A stretch of DNA of 64,000 nt. Origin: Plantago ovata (lineage: Eukaryota > Streptophyta > Magnoliopsida > Lamiales > Plantaginaceae). Positions 33,380-44,676 of the stretch are shown one piece after another. The DNA lies in contig CM051455.1 of assembly GCA_028274465.1 (NCBI GenBank), forward strand, positions 102,670,942 to 102,734,941. The letters run 5' to 3'. The notes under the pieces are model-generated. The model searched no databases, was not told the origin of the DNA, and saw only the letters and a program-made list of their open reading frames with translations. A program made the position numbers and the translations under genes. Each line of letters begins with the position of its first letter. The first letter of the stretch is position 1.

Positions 33380-36300
33380 ATGACTAGGAGAGGAAGATTC
33401 AACATTCGTGTCCATTATTTGGGTGAGCAGTATATTCTTGAAGATGTCAACCACAGAAGGTACTCACGACAAAACCTACTTGATGATATTATTGAAAAGG
33501 TGATAGAAAAGGTACACACATTTGATGCTGAACATAAGGATGAACAACCATCTCTGTTTTTTACTTTACATGCTGGTATTGATGGGGGGGGGGGGGGCGG
33601 GAACTGGAGATTTTAAATGATGAACATGTTAGTTTAATGTTTGCAAAAAACATGGACCTGCTAGAGGTTGAAATTATTTAAGCTCATGTGCAACAGAACC
33701 AGTAGCTGTAGATAAATCTCAGTATACTCCAACTAAGGGTAAGGGTAAGAAGCATGTTTATGATGATGATGATCCCCCCTTCTATGCTAAAGTTCCTGAT
33801 CCACCCCCTTTTAGATAGAGAATGTTTAGGCAAAGGGAGTAATAAGCCTAAGCCTCCAAAAACCGGTCCAAAACACACTCCCAGAAGTGAAGCTGATATA
33901 ATTGACCTTACAGGGGATGAAATACCCCCAATGTCAAAGCCTACTCAAAACACACAACCAGAGAAAATGCCAAGTCCACCTCCAGAAATGACCCCTGAAA
34001 CCATTACAACTACTCCAACTACTCCAACTACTCCAACTCCTGTGCACACATCAAAAGACATACCAAATGATGAGAAAACTCCAGAAATCACACCTGATGC
34101 TCCAGATACAAATGAAGCCAAAACTCCATCTCCTACTCCATACAAACCTACCATTGAAGAGCTAGGCAGGCATGGTGATGATGAGATATTCTCCACTCAG
34201 ATTCCTGCAGACATGGATTTTGAAGAAGTCTTGCAGAGGTTGTTGGAAGCTAATGCAGTATTGGATAACCATTACCCTTCACATGAGAATGAAATGGAGA
34301 CAGAAGCAGCTCATGATGATTCTCCACCTGAGAATGAAATGGAGCCACAAGCAGCTCATGATGATTCTCCACCTGAGAATGAAAAGGAGACAGAAGCAGC
34401 TCATGATGATTCTCCACCTGAGAAGGAAATGGAAAGACAAGAGGAAGATGGGGCTGTTAGTGATTGGCATAGCTCTGAATTTGATGGAAGTCAGGAAGAA
34501 GGGAGTGAATATGATGGTATTAAGGATCTCCTAAGTGGTGATGAGAGTGAGAGTGACAGTGGTGATGAAACTGCAGAAGCTGACTTAAATGATGGAGAGG
34601 TGGTTCATGAGGAAGAGATGGATAGTGACACTGAGGGTTTTGTTGATTGGGAAAGTAGTGAGCCTAGGAAGGAGAATCCACATGAAGATGAAGGTATATT
34701 GATAGGATTCAAGAAGTGTGAAGGTAGTGATTCAGATGATGATGGTGAGAATGAACCTGATAAAGGGGATGATGCAGCAAGTGTTGAAAGTGTGCCTAAT
34801 GAAGCAAATGTTGATGATGCAGCAGTTGGTGACACACGGCAGGAGGATGAAACAGTGGATTATGGTTATCCTAGTGAGGATGAAGAGTACACCACATAAG
34901 GTTGGATTGGTGATGAGTTCAAGGAGGTATGTGAGCCAGAGGATAAGGAGTTCCAGGTTGGTGAGGTATATGGTAGTGTGAAGGAATTGAGAAAGAGGGC
35001 TAAGGAGTATGCCATGAAGATTGGGTTTACAATAAAAAGAGATAAGAATGAGAGAAGCAGGTATACTATCCACTGTAATGCTAAAAGATAAGGGGTGTCC
35101 TTGGAGGTTGCATGCAGGTGTGATGGAGGATGAGATGTCTTTGATGATAAGGTCATATAATGGGAAGCACCGATGTGTGAGACAAGTTGATGCCAAGCTT
35201 GCAGATTCCAACTAGATGGCTGAGAAATTTATTGCACAGTTGAAAGAGCATCCTAACCTATCTGCAAAGAAGCTTGAAGCTTGGGTAAATGGGAAGCTTG
35301 GGGTCAAAGTCCCATATATGAGAGTGTGGAGGGCCAGAGAAAAGGCCATTGCAATCATGGGTGGAGATCCTGAGTTAGCATTCAAGGTGGCACCTAAATA
35401 TAGAGAAATGGTGTTGAGATCCAATGTAGGTTCCATTGTTGAGCTGCAAACTACCCCTGCCCCTTCCATAGGCAGAAACCCCCTGTTCAAGAGGTTTTTC
35501 TATGGTTTAGATGCTCTAAAGAGGGGTTTCCTTGATGGATGTGCTCCATTCCTTTTCTTTGATGGGTGTCACCTTAAGGGGAGATATGGTGGTGTGATGT
35601 TGAGTGCAGTGGGAACAGATGCCAACTATGGCCTTTATCCAGTAGCTTGGGCAGTAGTTGAATCAGAAACAAAAGAGTCATGGGGCTTTTTCTTGCATTG
35701 CTTGGAAATGTTCCTAGGTCCTTGGGAAGATAGAAACTGGCACTTTATGGGGGATAGACAGAAGGTACACTAATATTAACTTCTATTGCTTATAATTTTC
35801 CTTAAACTCATTGCATGTTATTACTTGCTAAATTGTTCAATTGTAATGTGCAGGGGCTGGTACCAATCATTGAAGAGAATGCACCATCAGTCATCAACAG
35901 AAAATGCGCAAAGCATATCTATGACAACTTCAAGTTGAAGTGGTCAGGTGTGCTCTTGAGGAAGTACTACTGGCAGGCAGCAACAACATATACACAATAT
36001 GGATTCAACAAGGCCATGATGAAGCTAAGAGCTGCAAGTGTCCCTGCATATGAGTGGCTAATGGAAATTCCTCTTGGCCATTGGGCAAGGCATACATTTG
36101 ACTCAAGAATCAAAGTTGATCGCTGCACCAATAATCTAAGTGAATGTTTCAACAGTTGGATAGACCCAATCAAGAGTTATTCACTACTAAAATTGATGGA
36201 GGTATAACTTGTTAACTTTGTAACTTTTAATCACTACAACTCCATGTCTTATGTATGTGTATGTGTTAGTTTACTTATCTTGACTACATGTATGTTTGGT

Positions 36301-37235
36301 ACTGTGTGTTTTAGTTGTTGAGAGCCCAAGTAGTGCAAAGGATGACTATTAGAAGGGAGCAAGGGAAAAACTGCCAAACTGTGCTTATGCCTAGGGTCAT
36401 GTACAAGCTGAATGAGAATTTTGAACAATCAAGGAGATTGACACTAAAGACCAATTCAGTCCCTTTGTTTGAAGTTGAGGATTACAATTTCACCTTTGTG
36501 GTTGACATGGAAAACAGGAGTTGCAATTGCAACAGATGGGACCTCACTGGTATCCCTTGCAGACATGCTTGGCTGGTTGTCACATACAAAAGGGAAGATG
36601 TTGCTGAGTATGTAAGTGATAACCACACTTTGGCTGCTTACAAGAGGACATATGCTCATACCATCAAACCAGTCCCTGATATGCCTTTCTGGCCAAGCAA
36701 CCTTACCACTGAGGAGTGCTCTCCACCTATAATAGAGAAGAAGAAAGGAAGGCCTAAGAAAGTGAGGATAAGACATCCCTGTGAAGGCAAGAGAAGAGAA
36801 AGGCCTCCATCTTCAAAACCTCTTCATGAACAGAGAAGAAAACCCAAGTGTAGTTCTTGTGGTACTAGGGGCCATAACTGCAGAAACTTCCCTACTTCGG
36901 TATGTAGCATACTCTTCTATACTCTTGTTATTTCTGTAATTTGTTATTTCAATTCTGGTTAGTATACTATACTGTGGCAGAAAAAGGTAAGTCAAGTGCT
37001 AAGAGAACTAGTGGACAAGCTAAGAAACCAACAACAACTGAAGCTCCAACTGTAAGTGTTGCTTTGCTACTCTTCATATGTTAAATTCATTTGTTACTGG
37101 TGCTTTGATTCCTAATTGTTTGTTTGGGAAATGCTTATATGGTAGGGTTATGCTGCTCAGAAACTTGGTAAGAGAAAGAGGACTGATGGAGCTTCAACAA
37201 GCAAGGCAGCTGGCAGCTCCAAGAAAAGGCAATAG
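33380..37235 (+). pseudogene. MURA-type transposase of the MULE, several disabling changes
   Basis: N-terminal part 33380-33616 (RGRFNIRVHYLGEQYILEDV) is PB1-like. 33754-34899 is a long acidic region with three 15-residue repeats ending AAHDDSPP (34285-34430). The Mutator DNA-binding domain (FQVGEVYGSVKELRKRAKEY) is near 34950-35060, and the transposase core at 35216-36201 has a catalytic Asp in FFDGCHLKGRYGG, a second in FMGDRQKG and a Glu in NNLSECFN. A SWIM zinc finger (CNCNRWDLTGIPCRHAW), an AT-hook (KKGRPKK) and a degenerate zinc knuckle follow. Introns: 35765-35853, 36202-36314, 36900-36980, 37052-37145. Stops near 33680, 34897, 35088 and 35214, a poly-G run near 33584 and a probable one-base indel by the knuckle disable it. 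Confidence 0.9.
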
Positions 37236-37516
37236 AAGGCCAAGAAATAGGGGAAAAACTGTTCTTTTTTTGTTTTGGGCAAACACCACTTTTCATTGAA
37301 TTCTGTTGCTTCCTTTGTTACATGATGATACTGTAATTGTCTTTTGTTGAGGATGAAACTACTGTCATTCTCCTTTTGTTTTGAAGTAGATTAAACTGCT
37401 ATGATGTTTAAGTTGTGAAATTGTGGTGATATTTGGTTATGGATGCAGCAAACATTGTCATGTAATCAACATTTGGAATAGCTTCAACAAGACTCTTTAT
37501 TTACATTGCACTATGA

Positions 37517-37915
37517 TTACTTGACTGATTGAAATATTTGAACAACAAGGTACATAGCCAGTAGCAGTAAATTTAGGCAAATTAGTGGCCTAATTAGACT
37601 ATATTTGTCTTGAACATTTCTTGGCCTCCTTTGTTTCCCTTTTTTTGCTTCCTCTGGTTCACTTCTTTGCACATCAACAATCTCTTCTCTTTGTTGCGCG
37701 CGCTGTGGGTTGTTTGTGGGAGAAAATTCCCACAAAACCTCAGGATGTATAATCTCCCCACGTCGTGAAGGTGCTTCTTGATCATTCGCCCATTCCGACC
37801 ATCCGTGGGATGGACAATTCCAACTAAATCTTCCTTCGCTTGACACGGAAAGTATCGTACGCTTTCGACATTGAGACCTCTTGCAAACAGGCCGGAGAAC
37901 ACTTGAAGAACTCAT
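37517..37915 (-). CDS. Small convergent MULE gene: GRF zinc-finger-like protein with C-terminal membrane segment
   Basis: An open frame of about 132 residues from the Met at 37915 (MSSSSVLRPVCKRSQCRKR). The N-terminal part has CKRSQC and EGRFSWNCPSHGWSEW, which resembles the C...GRxFxxCP...FxW pattern of GRF-type zinc fingers, but the last cysteine is absent. The middle is charged, and the end has a hydrophobic segment (LICLNLLLLAMYLVVQIF). A TATA-like CTATTTAAAG lies at 37994-38003. It faces the transposase gene tail to tail, like mudrB facing mudrA in maize MuDR, but is not clearly homologous to mudrB. The frame is intact, unlike the transposase. Function unknown. Confidence 0.5.
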   Translation of the reverse strand: MSSSSVLRPVCKRSQCRKRTILSVSSEGRFSWNCPSHGWSEWANDQEAPSRRGEIIHPEVLWEFSPTNNPQRAQQREEIVDVQRSEPEEAKKGKQRRPRNVQDKYSLIRPLICLNLLLLAMYLVVQIFQSVK

Positions 37916-38315
37916 TTTCAAGTCTAGTAAAACAATTATCATAGTGGAATTGATGGAAGTATGAAAAAGTGAAAAAAAATGAAGTTTTGAGGTCTTTAAA
38001 TAGGGCCAAATTCAACTCCAACGGCTATATTTTTGAATCTCAACGACTAACTCGAAATTACACTTAACCTCCAAATAGATGCAATTCAATTACATCCAGG
38101 TCCATCACGTGCCTGGCACGTGTTAAACCAAGCTGTTTGGGTGAGAGAATAATCAAACTTTCCGGCAGGGGTGTTTTTGTCCTTTCCACGATTTAATTCG
38201 CCGAAAGTCAAGATCGTGGACCTGAATGTAATTATAATACATGTACTTGGAGGCTGGATGTAATTGATCTACTAATGGTCCTTCAGATGTAATTGGGACA
38301 TCTAACAGGGGGCCC

Positions 38316-40620
38316 ATATGTAATGAGCCCTAACTATTATGTGTCTCTAAGACTGATTTAGTAAGGATATAATTAGGATACATATTGAGCTTCAATTGCA
38401 CGTGTAACAAAGTATATGGGTTAATCTATGTCGAACATAGCATTTCCATTTCAATGGAACCCATCATGGGAGATTAACCATGTCTAACAAGGTTTAATTA
38501 ATTTCACTCTATTAGAACCCATGGCCTTTTATAACAATCCATAACCATGTTGTAAGTACTATTGAATTGACCCAATCAAAGAATAAAATACTTCATATAA
38601 CATGTTTATATTCTATTCAGCATTGTGACTTTGTACTTCTCAATGGCAATGAACTTGCATCTTCTCAAGCGCAAGTGGTTAGACCAAGGAAAATATAAAG
38701 CACATGGTGAACTAGGACATTTCCCAATTTGAATGCTCACACATGCCTTGCAATGCGTGTCATCTCAAATTTTTATTTGGTATTCATCATTTTCTAGAAA
38801 GATCCAGTGAATAACAACTATAAGATAAGATTAAATCCATATGTTTCAAAACAAATGGTGTCAAGTAGTCTAACTTACTTAACATTTGTCATTCTTATCT
38901 CATAAGTCCAACAAGGTTGACAAATAACAAAAGCCTGGGAAATTGGTTTGTTATGTTTGGTCTTCTTATTGTGTGTTGAGAAAGTCATGTCTTATGGTTA
39001 ATAACTTTTGATCCATGTTCTTGATGACGTCTACCTCTATGCTATTAGTGTGACTAAATAGCAGGTAAATCCAGTAACGTCTTAACAAATATGGAAGCAA
39101 TGCTCTTAATAGATGAAATAAATTGTCTAATAATTTCACATGTAGATTAGTATCCAATACTAAAAGTTACTCTATAGACATAACCAGGTCTTAATACGCA
39201 ATAATATCCTTCAACCTTTAAGCGATAATTGCTTTAGGTTCAATAAATCAATCTTTGCTACCCATACTCTTATTGAATTACTATAATTGCAATAGTGTAT
39301 TATTCGTTAGGCATCTACTCTTGCTTTCATGGTCATCTTTGAGATAAATAAAAATATACTTAGAGCATCTCTTAGTATATTTATTCTACCTTTCTTCCCT
39401 TACGAATTGGTTTAATAGAACTGCTCACTGTGAGCACCATTTACCCATGGATGATGTTCTTGTAAAAGATTATAAGTAGTAAGCAACTTTAGTCAATCTC
39501 ACTTCTATTGTATTTAATATTCTCTATGAAATTAATACAAATCATGAAGTGACTTAAAAGAAATTAATTGAAGAAATGCCAAGCAATATTCTCTAAGAAT
39601 TTCCACATCCTCAATTAACTTTCTTATTCCAAATAATATAAGAGCTTTTGAAGAGAAATCAAATTTCAACATTTAAAGATAATACGCATTGACTATCATA
39701 AGAACTTGTACTCGCACTGATTTAGCCAAACTCTAGAATAGAGGTTGACCAAAGTCAATGTTCATCATACATGTTCTAAGAGGTATCTTCTATAATGTCT
39801 TCATACTCTCATTTTGTGCAAGCTACTTGTGTACCACACACGCCTAAGTCGAATACTTTACCTAGTTGTCCTTGTATTTATTATAAGTATTCTTGTTCAA
39901 CTCGAAATACTCAAATTCAAACACAAGACAATCTTGGGTACGTGCTTGTCCAAGACAAACTCAATTAAATCAAACGCAAATAAAAGTACAGTCAAAATGT
40001 CATTGGTAAATAAATCAAACTAATAGTATTCATCAATGCCATTCTACAACAACCTTATAAAACATAATGTAAATAAAGCGTGAATTAAATTTAACTCTAA
40101 TTAAATAACAATTCACAATATCCTCATTCAGCGACTAAATAATCAAGGCCTTTTGACTTATTTAGTTCCATTAATTTTATCATATTCACCGACCCCATTG
40201 GAAGAATACGGATTCATTTCTAATATGAATCTTAAGGGCCAAGATCCAAATCTGCACTACTACAACCCCTGCTATGGCTGATCACTGTAATAGCCAAATA
40301 AGGTAGGTATCTAAACCAATTGTACAATACAACTCTTGATTGACCAAAACTACTTTGATCGACGTCTTATAGACTATGCCTGAAACTATGGTGACTCGAC
40401 ATAGCCCAAGTAAGTCACAACCATCACACAGTACCAACTATGGACCTATGAAAGAGACTTTCTATCGGCAAACAGAGTAAGCACTATGGTGCATATTACT
40501 CATGAGATTAGATGGTTACATTCATCATTCAATTATGATGGGTGACGTCGTGCGATCAAATCGAGACTTAAATTTTAGTTGGGGAATATTTATGTCGGGG
40601 TATTTAATCGCTTAAACAAG
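38316..40620 (-). pseudogene. Decayed 5' interior of Copia A (integrase to gag side)
   Basis: No open frame of significance. ACCATGTCTAACAAGGTTT near 38480 parallels the integrase stretch of Copia B near 58597 (ACCATGTCTAACAGGGTTT). GGGCCAAGATCCAAATCTGC near 40236 parallels TGGCCAAGATCCAAATTCAT at 60567, in the leader just upstream of gag. Order and strand match Copia B, so this is the same pol and gag interior, interrupted by the MULE. Confidence 0.55.
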
Positions 40621-40642
40621 ATCTTAGATAACTATCAAACAT

Positions 40643-40797
40643 AGGGCGCCGCCTACCCACACATACAATTCGCGAGCAAACAAATAATGAGTGCCGCCTA
40701 CTCATGCATACAATATGCGGACAAGCAAGTAATGGGTGCCGCCTACCCATGCATATGACAGATGCGGTCCGGAAACTAGTGGGTGCCGCCTACCCAT
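40643..40797 (-). repeat. Array of four stem-loops in the Copia A leader
   Basis: Hairpins at 40643-40659 (GGG/CCC stem), 40687-40705 (ATGAGT-GCCGCCT-ACTCAT), 40732-40750 (ATGGGT-GCCGCCT-ACCCAT) and 40780-40796 (TGGGT/ACCCA). The loop is constant while stems change on both sides. Spacers share GCGG(T/A)C motifs. In element sense the loop reads AGGCGGC. See the matching array at 60951-61102. Confidence 0.85.
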
Positions 40798-41055
40798 AAA
40801 TAGCGGACATAAAGTTCTACACTGATTTAAAGTAAATCATATAGACATTCAAACATATGTGAGCAAGTAATTGTGAGTTAAAGTTTGCAAGAAAATATGA
40901 TTTGTCTCATCTTTATACTTCTAAAGTAATTTACAAATGTTTTATTTCAAAAGTAAAACATTTACTAATTTCCAAGAAATCAAAATAAACTATAAATCCA
41001 ATTTATAAATATTTACAAGTCATAAATCTAATTTATGAATCTTTCAGGAATTTAT

Positions 41056-41267
41056 TGTAATACCCCGCATCCCACATCGCTTAAGAGTGAGTGGAATAAA
41101 GGGTATATATGTTAGACCACCACTCTCACATGGTATGAGGCCTTTTGGGTGATTCCAAAAGCAAATCCGTGCAGGCTCAGGCCCAAAGCGGACAATATCA
41201 TACTGTTGGGACGTGTGTGAGACCGTCCAGGAGTAACCACGCCGGCCGGATTGGTCGGGTCGTTACA
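41056..41267. mobile_element. Solo LTR of a small (TRIM-like) retrotransposon, 212 bp
   Basis: It starts TGTAATACCCCGCATCCCAC and ends GGTCGGGTCGTTACA, flanked by the 5-bp TSD TTTAT (41051-41055 and 41268-41272). The text CCCACATCG ... GGCCTTTTGGG ... GACAATATC is shared by many short plant LTRs. It sits in the Copia A leader. Confidence 0.8.
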
Positions 41268-41272
41268 TTTAT

Positions 41273-42505
41273 AATATTTAAAACAAGATTTAACATTCAT
41301 ATAATCTTCTAAAGAATATATATATTAATATTTGAACATAGTTTATAAACTATTTATAAACTAACTATCAAGTTTCTAAATATTATAAACATCAAGTATG
41401 CCACCAAATATTAATACAAACCTCCAAAAGTTATATTAGGATACAAATGTAATTTATAAACTATTTATAAATCAAATATTGAGATTCCAAAACTCTAGGG
41501 GTCCATTTTAAATTTCCAGAGGGCTTATACGAATTTTCTAAAACTTTTCAGGGCAAGATTGAACATACCAAGTAATATAGGACCAATGTGCAATTTCCAG
41601 AATTATAAAATCTAATTTTGTTGGACTGAATTGAAATTTTATAAGTTTGGGTACTGAAATCATAAATGTCAACAGTACGGGCCTCCACCCCAATAAGACA
41701 GAAGAATCTGTCCAATTGAAACAGGGTCCCTGATCTTCTGTTTCCTTTCAAACCAGCCCCTCAACTTCCTGTATATTTTCAATTCGGTCCCTATGAATTC
41801 TAGAAGCTTGCATAAAAGTCCAACAATGGAGTTTTCGATCCAACTTCAAATTCAATCACCCCATCGATGTTCTAAACTCGAATATAACAATGAATCCTCC
41901 ATTATTCATCATCCCTCCACCTATATCATCAATCAATCGAATCAAATCCCTCAAGAACAACAAACGCCCAATTTTTTTTTTTTTAAATCCGATCGATCAA
42001 ATTGATCTTGAATTCCCGTTCGCGTTTCGATGATAAGGGGCAAACGGAGCCGAGCTCCGGTGAATGTGATATAGGATGAAGAAAACGCCGGTGGAAGCAA
42101 CCGAATCGCGGCTGAGAAGCCAAGCTTCCGTTAGCCATGGAAACAGTCTGGGATATAACCCAGTTACATCCATCAATCGGATCGACCCATGCCCAGATTA
42201 TCTTCTTCCACACACATGGAAGAAAGAGGATAAAGTTTAAACAAGTTTATTGTCTTCTTTGCTGCGAATGGCTTTAGAGAGGTTTAGACATGAGCAAACC
42301 ATCCAAGTTAATTAATCAGTCTAAATCAAATTAATTAACATTAAGCAGAACCCAGTTCATCTCCATCGACAATTAAACCTAGTTTTACTAGTTTCATTAA
42401 ATATCTCAAACCCAGTTTTAGATATTTATAGCACAAAATATATTTCTTCAAACACAAAACTCACGATAAACACAAAATAATATGTAAATAAATCATTCAA
42501 TCAGC
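41273..42505 (-). other. Copia A leader, remaining part
   Basis: Non-coding sequence between the solo LTR and the PBS. A T/A run at 41972-41984 and short frames look like chance. Confidence 0.5.
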
Positions 42506-42519
42506 CTCGCTCTGATACC
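42506..42519 (-). promoter_or_regulatory. Primer-binding site of Copia A (initiator tRNA-Met type)
   Basis: Read on the minus strand, GGTATCAGAGCGAG directly follows the LTR end CTAACA. GGTATCAGAGC is the usual plant retrotransposon PBS complementary to initiator tRNA-Met. Confidence 0.85.
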
Positions 42520-42789
42520 TGTTAGTAATTGTAGGAAATTACCTCTAAGGTTAATGGAGCGAAATTCGAAAGTTCTCCTACATGGATCGTTGATTGAATG
42601 ATTATTTAACATGCTCCATATATAAATAACTTACCTGTTATCCAGCTTCCATTATATAAATTTGTTTCTCAAAGAACAATTATGATCTTCTAAAGAATCT
42701 GACTGAACTCAGAACAATTCTAAGCTGCCTACGTACCCTCAGGATCAAGTCAAACGTAGTTCAAATTCTTTGTTGATGAATTCTCCATG
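42520..42789 (-). repeat. 5' LTR fragment of Copia A, cut at a 5S gene
   Basis: It matches 20385-20654 (with small gaps) up to TTCTCCATG, then jumps into 5S rRNA gene sequence (CTTAACTTCGGAG). Only the 3'-most 270 bp of the LTR remain. Confidence 0.9.
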
Positions 42790-42845
42790 CTTAACTTCGG
42801 AGTTCTGATGGGATCCGGTGCATTAGTGCTGGTATGATCGCAACC
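42790..42845 (-). pseudogene. 5S rRNA gene fragment (5' 56 bases) at the array edge
   Basis: Has the 5' half of the gene up to AAGTTAAG, then joins Copia A LTR. It lacks the C box and 3' end. Confidence 0.95.
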
Positions 42846-43214
42846 AATAGCCTATGCGTAATCTATCCTTTTATCCCTTTACCGGCCGCTGCCTCATCAC
42901 GGCTTCCTATGTTAAACGCCCCCGACACGTGCGATTTTGTTCAAACGATAGAGTTTTCCATGCGGAAACGGTGTTTTGAGCACAAGTCATTGCTCCGCCA
43001 TGAGCGATGACCGTTTTCGGTCAAATTCCTTTAGCTCGAGGGTCAAATTCGCCCCCGACACGTGTCGTCTCCACGGTGGTGACGCCCGATATCGAAAACA
43101 TTGTGTATATCACGGAGGTCTGCAAGAATAGGTAATATGTATCGTGTTGGAGGAAGAAACGAGACAAGAAAAGATCCGAAGAAAGGGGAAACCGGCAACA
43201 AGAACATGCAAAAA

Positions 43215-43333
43215 GGGTTGCAACACGAGGACTTCCTAGGGGGTCACCCATCCTAGTACTACTCTCGCCCAAGCACGCTTAACTTCGGAGTTCTGATGGG
43301 ATCCGGTGCATTAGTGCTGGTATGATCGCAACC
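43215..43333 (-). rRNA. 5S rRNA gene 1
   Basis: Full 119-bp gene from GGTTGCGATC to TTGCAACCC, followed by a TTTTT terminator. The internal promoter boxes (AAGTTAAGCGTGCTT and GGATGGGTGACC) are present. Helix I pairs GGTTGC with GCAACC. One change from the array consensus (TTCCTAGG on the plus strand). Confidence 0.97.
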
Positions 43334-43365
43334 AATAGCCTATGCGTAATCTATCCTTTTATCCC
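43334..43365 (-). promoter_or_regulatory. 5S upstream promoter elements (representative, repeated in each unit)
   Basis: Reading toward the gene, TAAAA occupies about -28 to -24 and GC lies at -12/-11, matching the plant 5S pattern of a TATA-like box near -28 and GC near -12. The base at -1 is T rather than the usual C. Confidence 0.7.
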
Positions 43366-43701
43366 TTTACCGGCCGCTGCCTCATCACGGCTTCCTATGT
43401 TAAACGCCCCCGACACGTGCGATTTTGTTCAAACGATAGAGTTTTCCATGCGGAAACGGTGTTTTGAGCACAAGTCATTGCTCCGCCATGAGCGATGACC
43501 GTTTTCGGTCAAATTCCTTTAGCTCGAGGGTCAAATTCGCCCCCGACACGTGTCGTCTCCACGGTGGTGACGCCCGATACGAAAACATTGTGTATATCAC
43601 GGAGGTCGTCAAGAATAGGTAATATGTATCGTGTTGGAGGAAGAAACGAGACAAGAAAAGATCCGAAGAAAGGGGAAACCGGCAACAAGAACATGCAAAA
43701 A

Positions 43702-43820
43702 GGGTTGCAACACGAGGACTTCCCAGGGGGTCACCCATCCTAGTACTACTCTCGCCCAAGCACGCTTAACTTCGGAGTTCTGATGGGATCCGGTGCATTA
43801 GTGCTGGTATGATCGCAACC
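43702..43820 (-). rRNA. 5S rRNA gene 2
   Basis: Consensus sequence of the left class (GCGTGCTTGG), 119 bp, TTTTT terminator. Confidence 0.97.
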
Positions 43821-44189
43821 AATAGCCTATGCGTAATCTATCCTTTTATCCCTTTACCGGCCGCTGCCTCATCACGGCTTCCTATTGTAAACGCCCCCGA
43901 CACGTGCGATTTTGTTCAAACGATAGAGTTTTCCATGCGGAAACGGTGTTTTGAGCACAAGTCATTGCTCCGCGATGAGCGATGACCGTTTTCGGTCAAA
44001 TTCCTTTAGCTCGAGGGTCAAATTCGCCCCCGACACGTGTCGTCTCCACGGTGGTGACGCCCGATATCGAAAACATTGTGTATATCACGGAGGTCTGCAA
44101 GAATAGGTAATATGTATCGTGTTGGAGGAAGAAACGAGACAAGAAAAGATCCGAAGAAAGGGGAAACCGGCAACAAGAACATGCAAAAA

Positions 44190-44308
44190 GGGTTGCAACA
44201 CGAGGACTTCCCAGGGGGTCACCCATCCTAGTACTACTCTCGCCCAAGCACGCTTAACTTCGGAGTTCTGATGGGATCCGGTGCATTAGTGCTGGTATGA
44301 TCGCAACC
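44190..44308 (-). rRNA. 5S rRNA gene 3
   Basis: Consensus of the left class, 119 bp, terminator intact. Confidence 0.97.
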
Positions 44309-44676
44309 AATAGCCTATGCGTAATCTATCCTTTTATCCCTTTACCGGCCGCTGCCTCATCACGGCTTCCTATGTTAAACGCCCCCGACACGTGCGATTT
44401 TGTTAAACGATAGAGTTTTCCATGCGGAAACGGTGTTTTGAGCACAAGTCATTGCTCCGCCATGAGCGATGACCGTTTTCGGTCAAATTCCTTTAGCTCG
44501 AGGGTCAAATTCGCCCCCGACACGTGTCGTCTCCACGGTGGTGACGCCCGATATCGAAAACATTGTGTATATCACGGAGGTCTGCAAGAATAGGTAATAT
44601 GTATCGTGTTGGAGGAAGAAACGAGACAAGAAAAGATCCGAAGAAAGGGGAAACCGGCAACAAGAACATGCAAAAA

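Larger units (their letters stand above)
32830..38315 (+). mobile_element. Mutator-like element (MULE), about 5.5 kb, two convergent genes
   Basis: The left end GGACCCCCTAATAGATGTCA and the reverse-complemented right end GGGCCCCCTGTTAGATGTCC begin imperfect terminal inverted repeats of roughly 70 bp; both continue with CATCT(A/G)AAGGACC and AATTACATC(T/C)A. The interior encodes a MURA-type transposase on the plus strand and a small protein on the minus strand. A 9-bp TSD could not be identified at these ends, perhaps because of decay. Confidence 0.85.
20385..42789 (-). mobile_element. Copia A: old Ty1/copia element, carrying nested insertions
   Basis: Minus-strand element with its 3' LTR at 20385-30713 (LTR sequence about 2.0 kb once the CACTA is removed), a polypurine tract at 30714, a decayed interior, a PBS at 42506-42519 and a 5' LTR reduced to 42520-42789. 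The LTR runs TGAAAGTATATATG ... CTAACA in element sense. Sequence at both LTR edges, the leader and internal fragments resemble Copia B, so the two belong to related families. The 5' LTR breaks into a 5S gene, so no TSD can be checked; the left flank is GAAGC. Confidence 0.85.

Noticed and set aside
34605..35211. Minus-strand frames opposite the MULE transposase
   Set aside because: Antisense shadows of the acidic and DNA-binding regions.
32821..38330. 9-bp TSD for the MULE
   Set aside because: The flanks ATTACTTCT and ATATGTAAT do not match convincingly.
42790..42845. Cassandra-type TRIM (LTR carrying a 5S-like sequence)
   Set aside because: The 5S sequence here is followed by normal array spacers and further full genes, and lies outside the Copia A LTR rather than within a short LTR.
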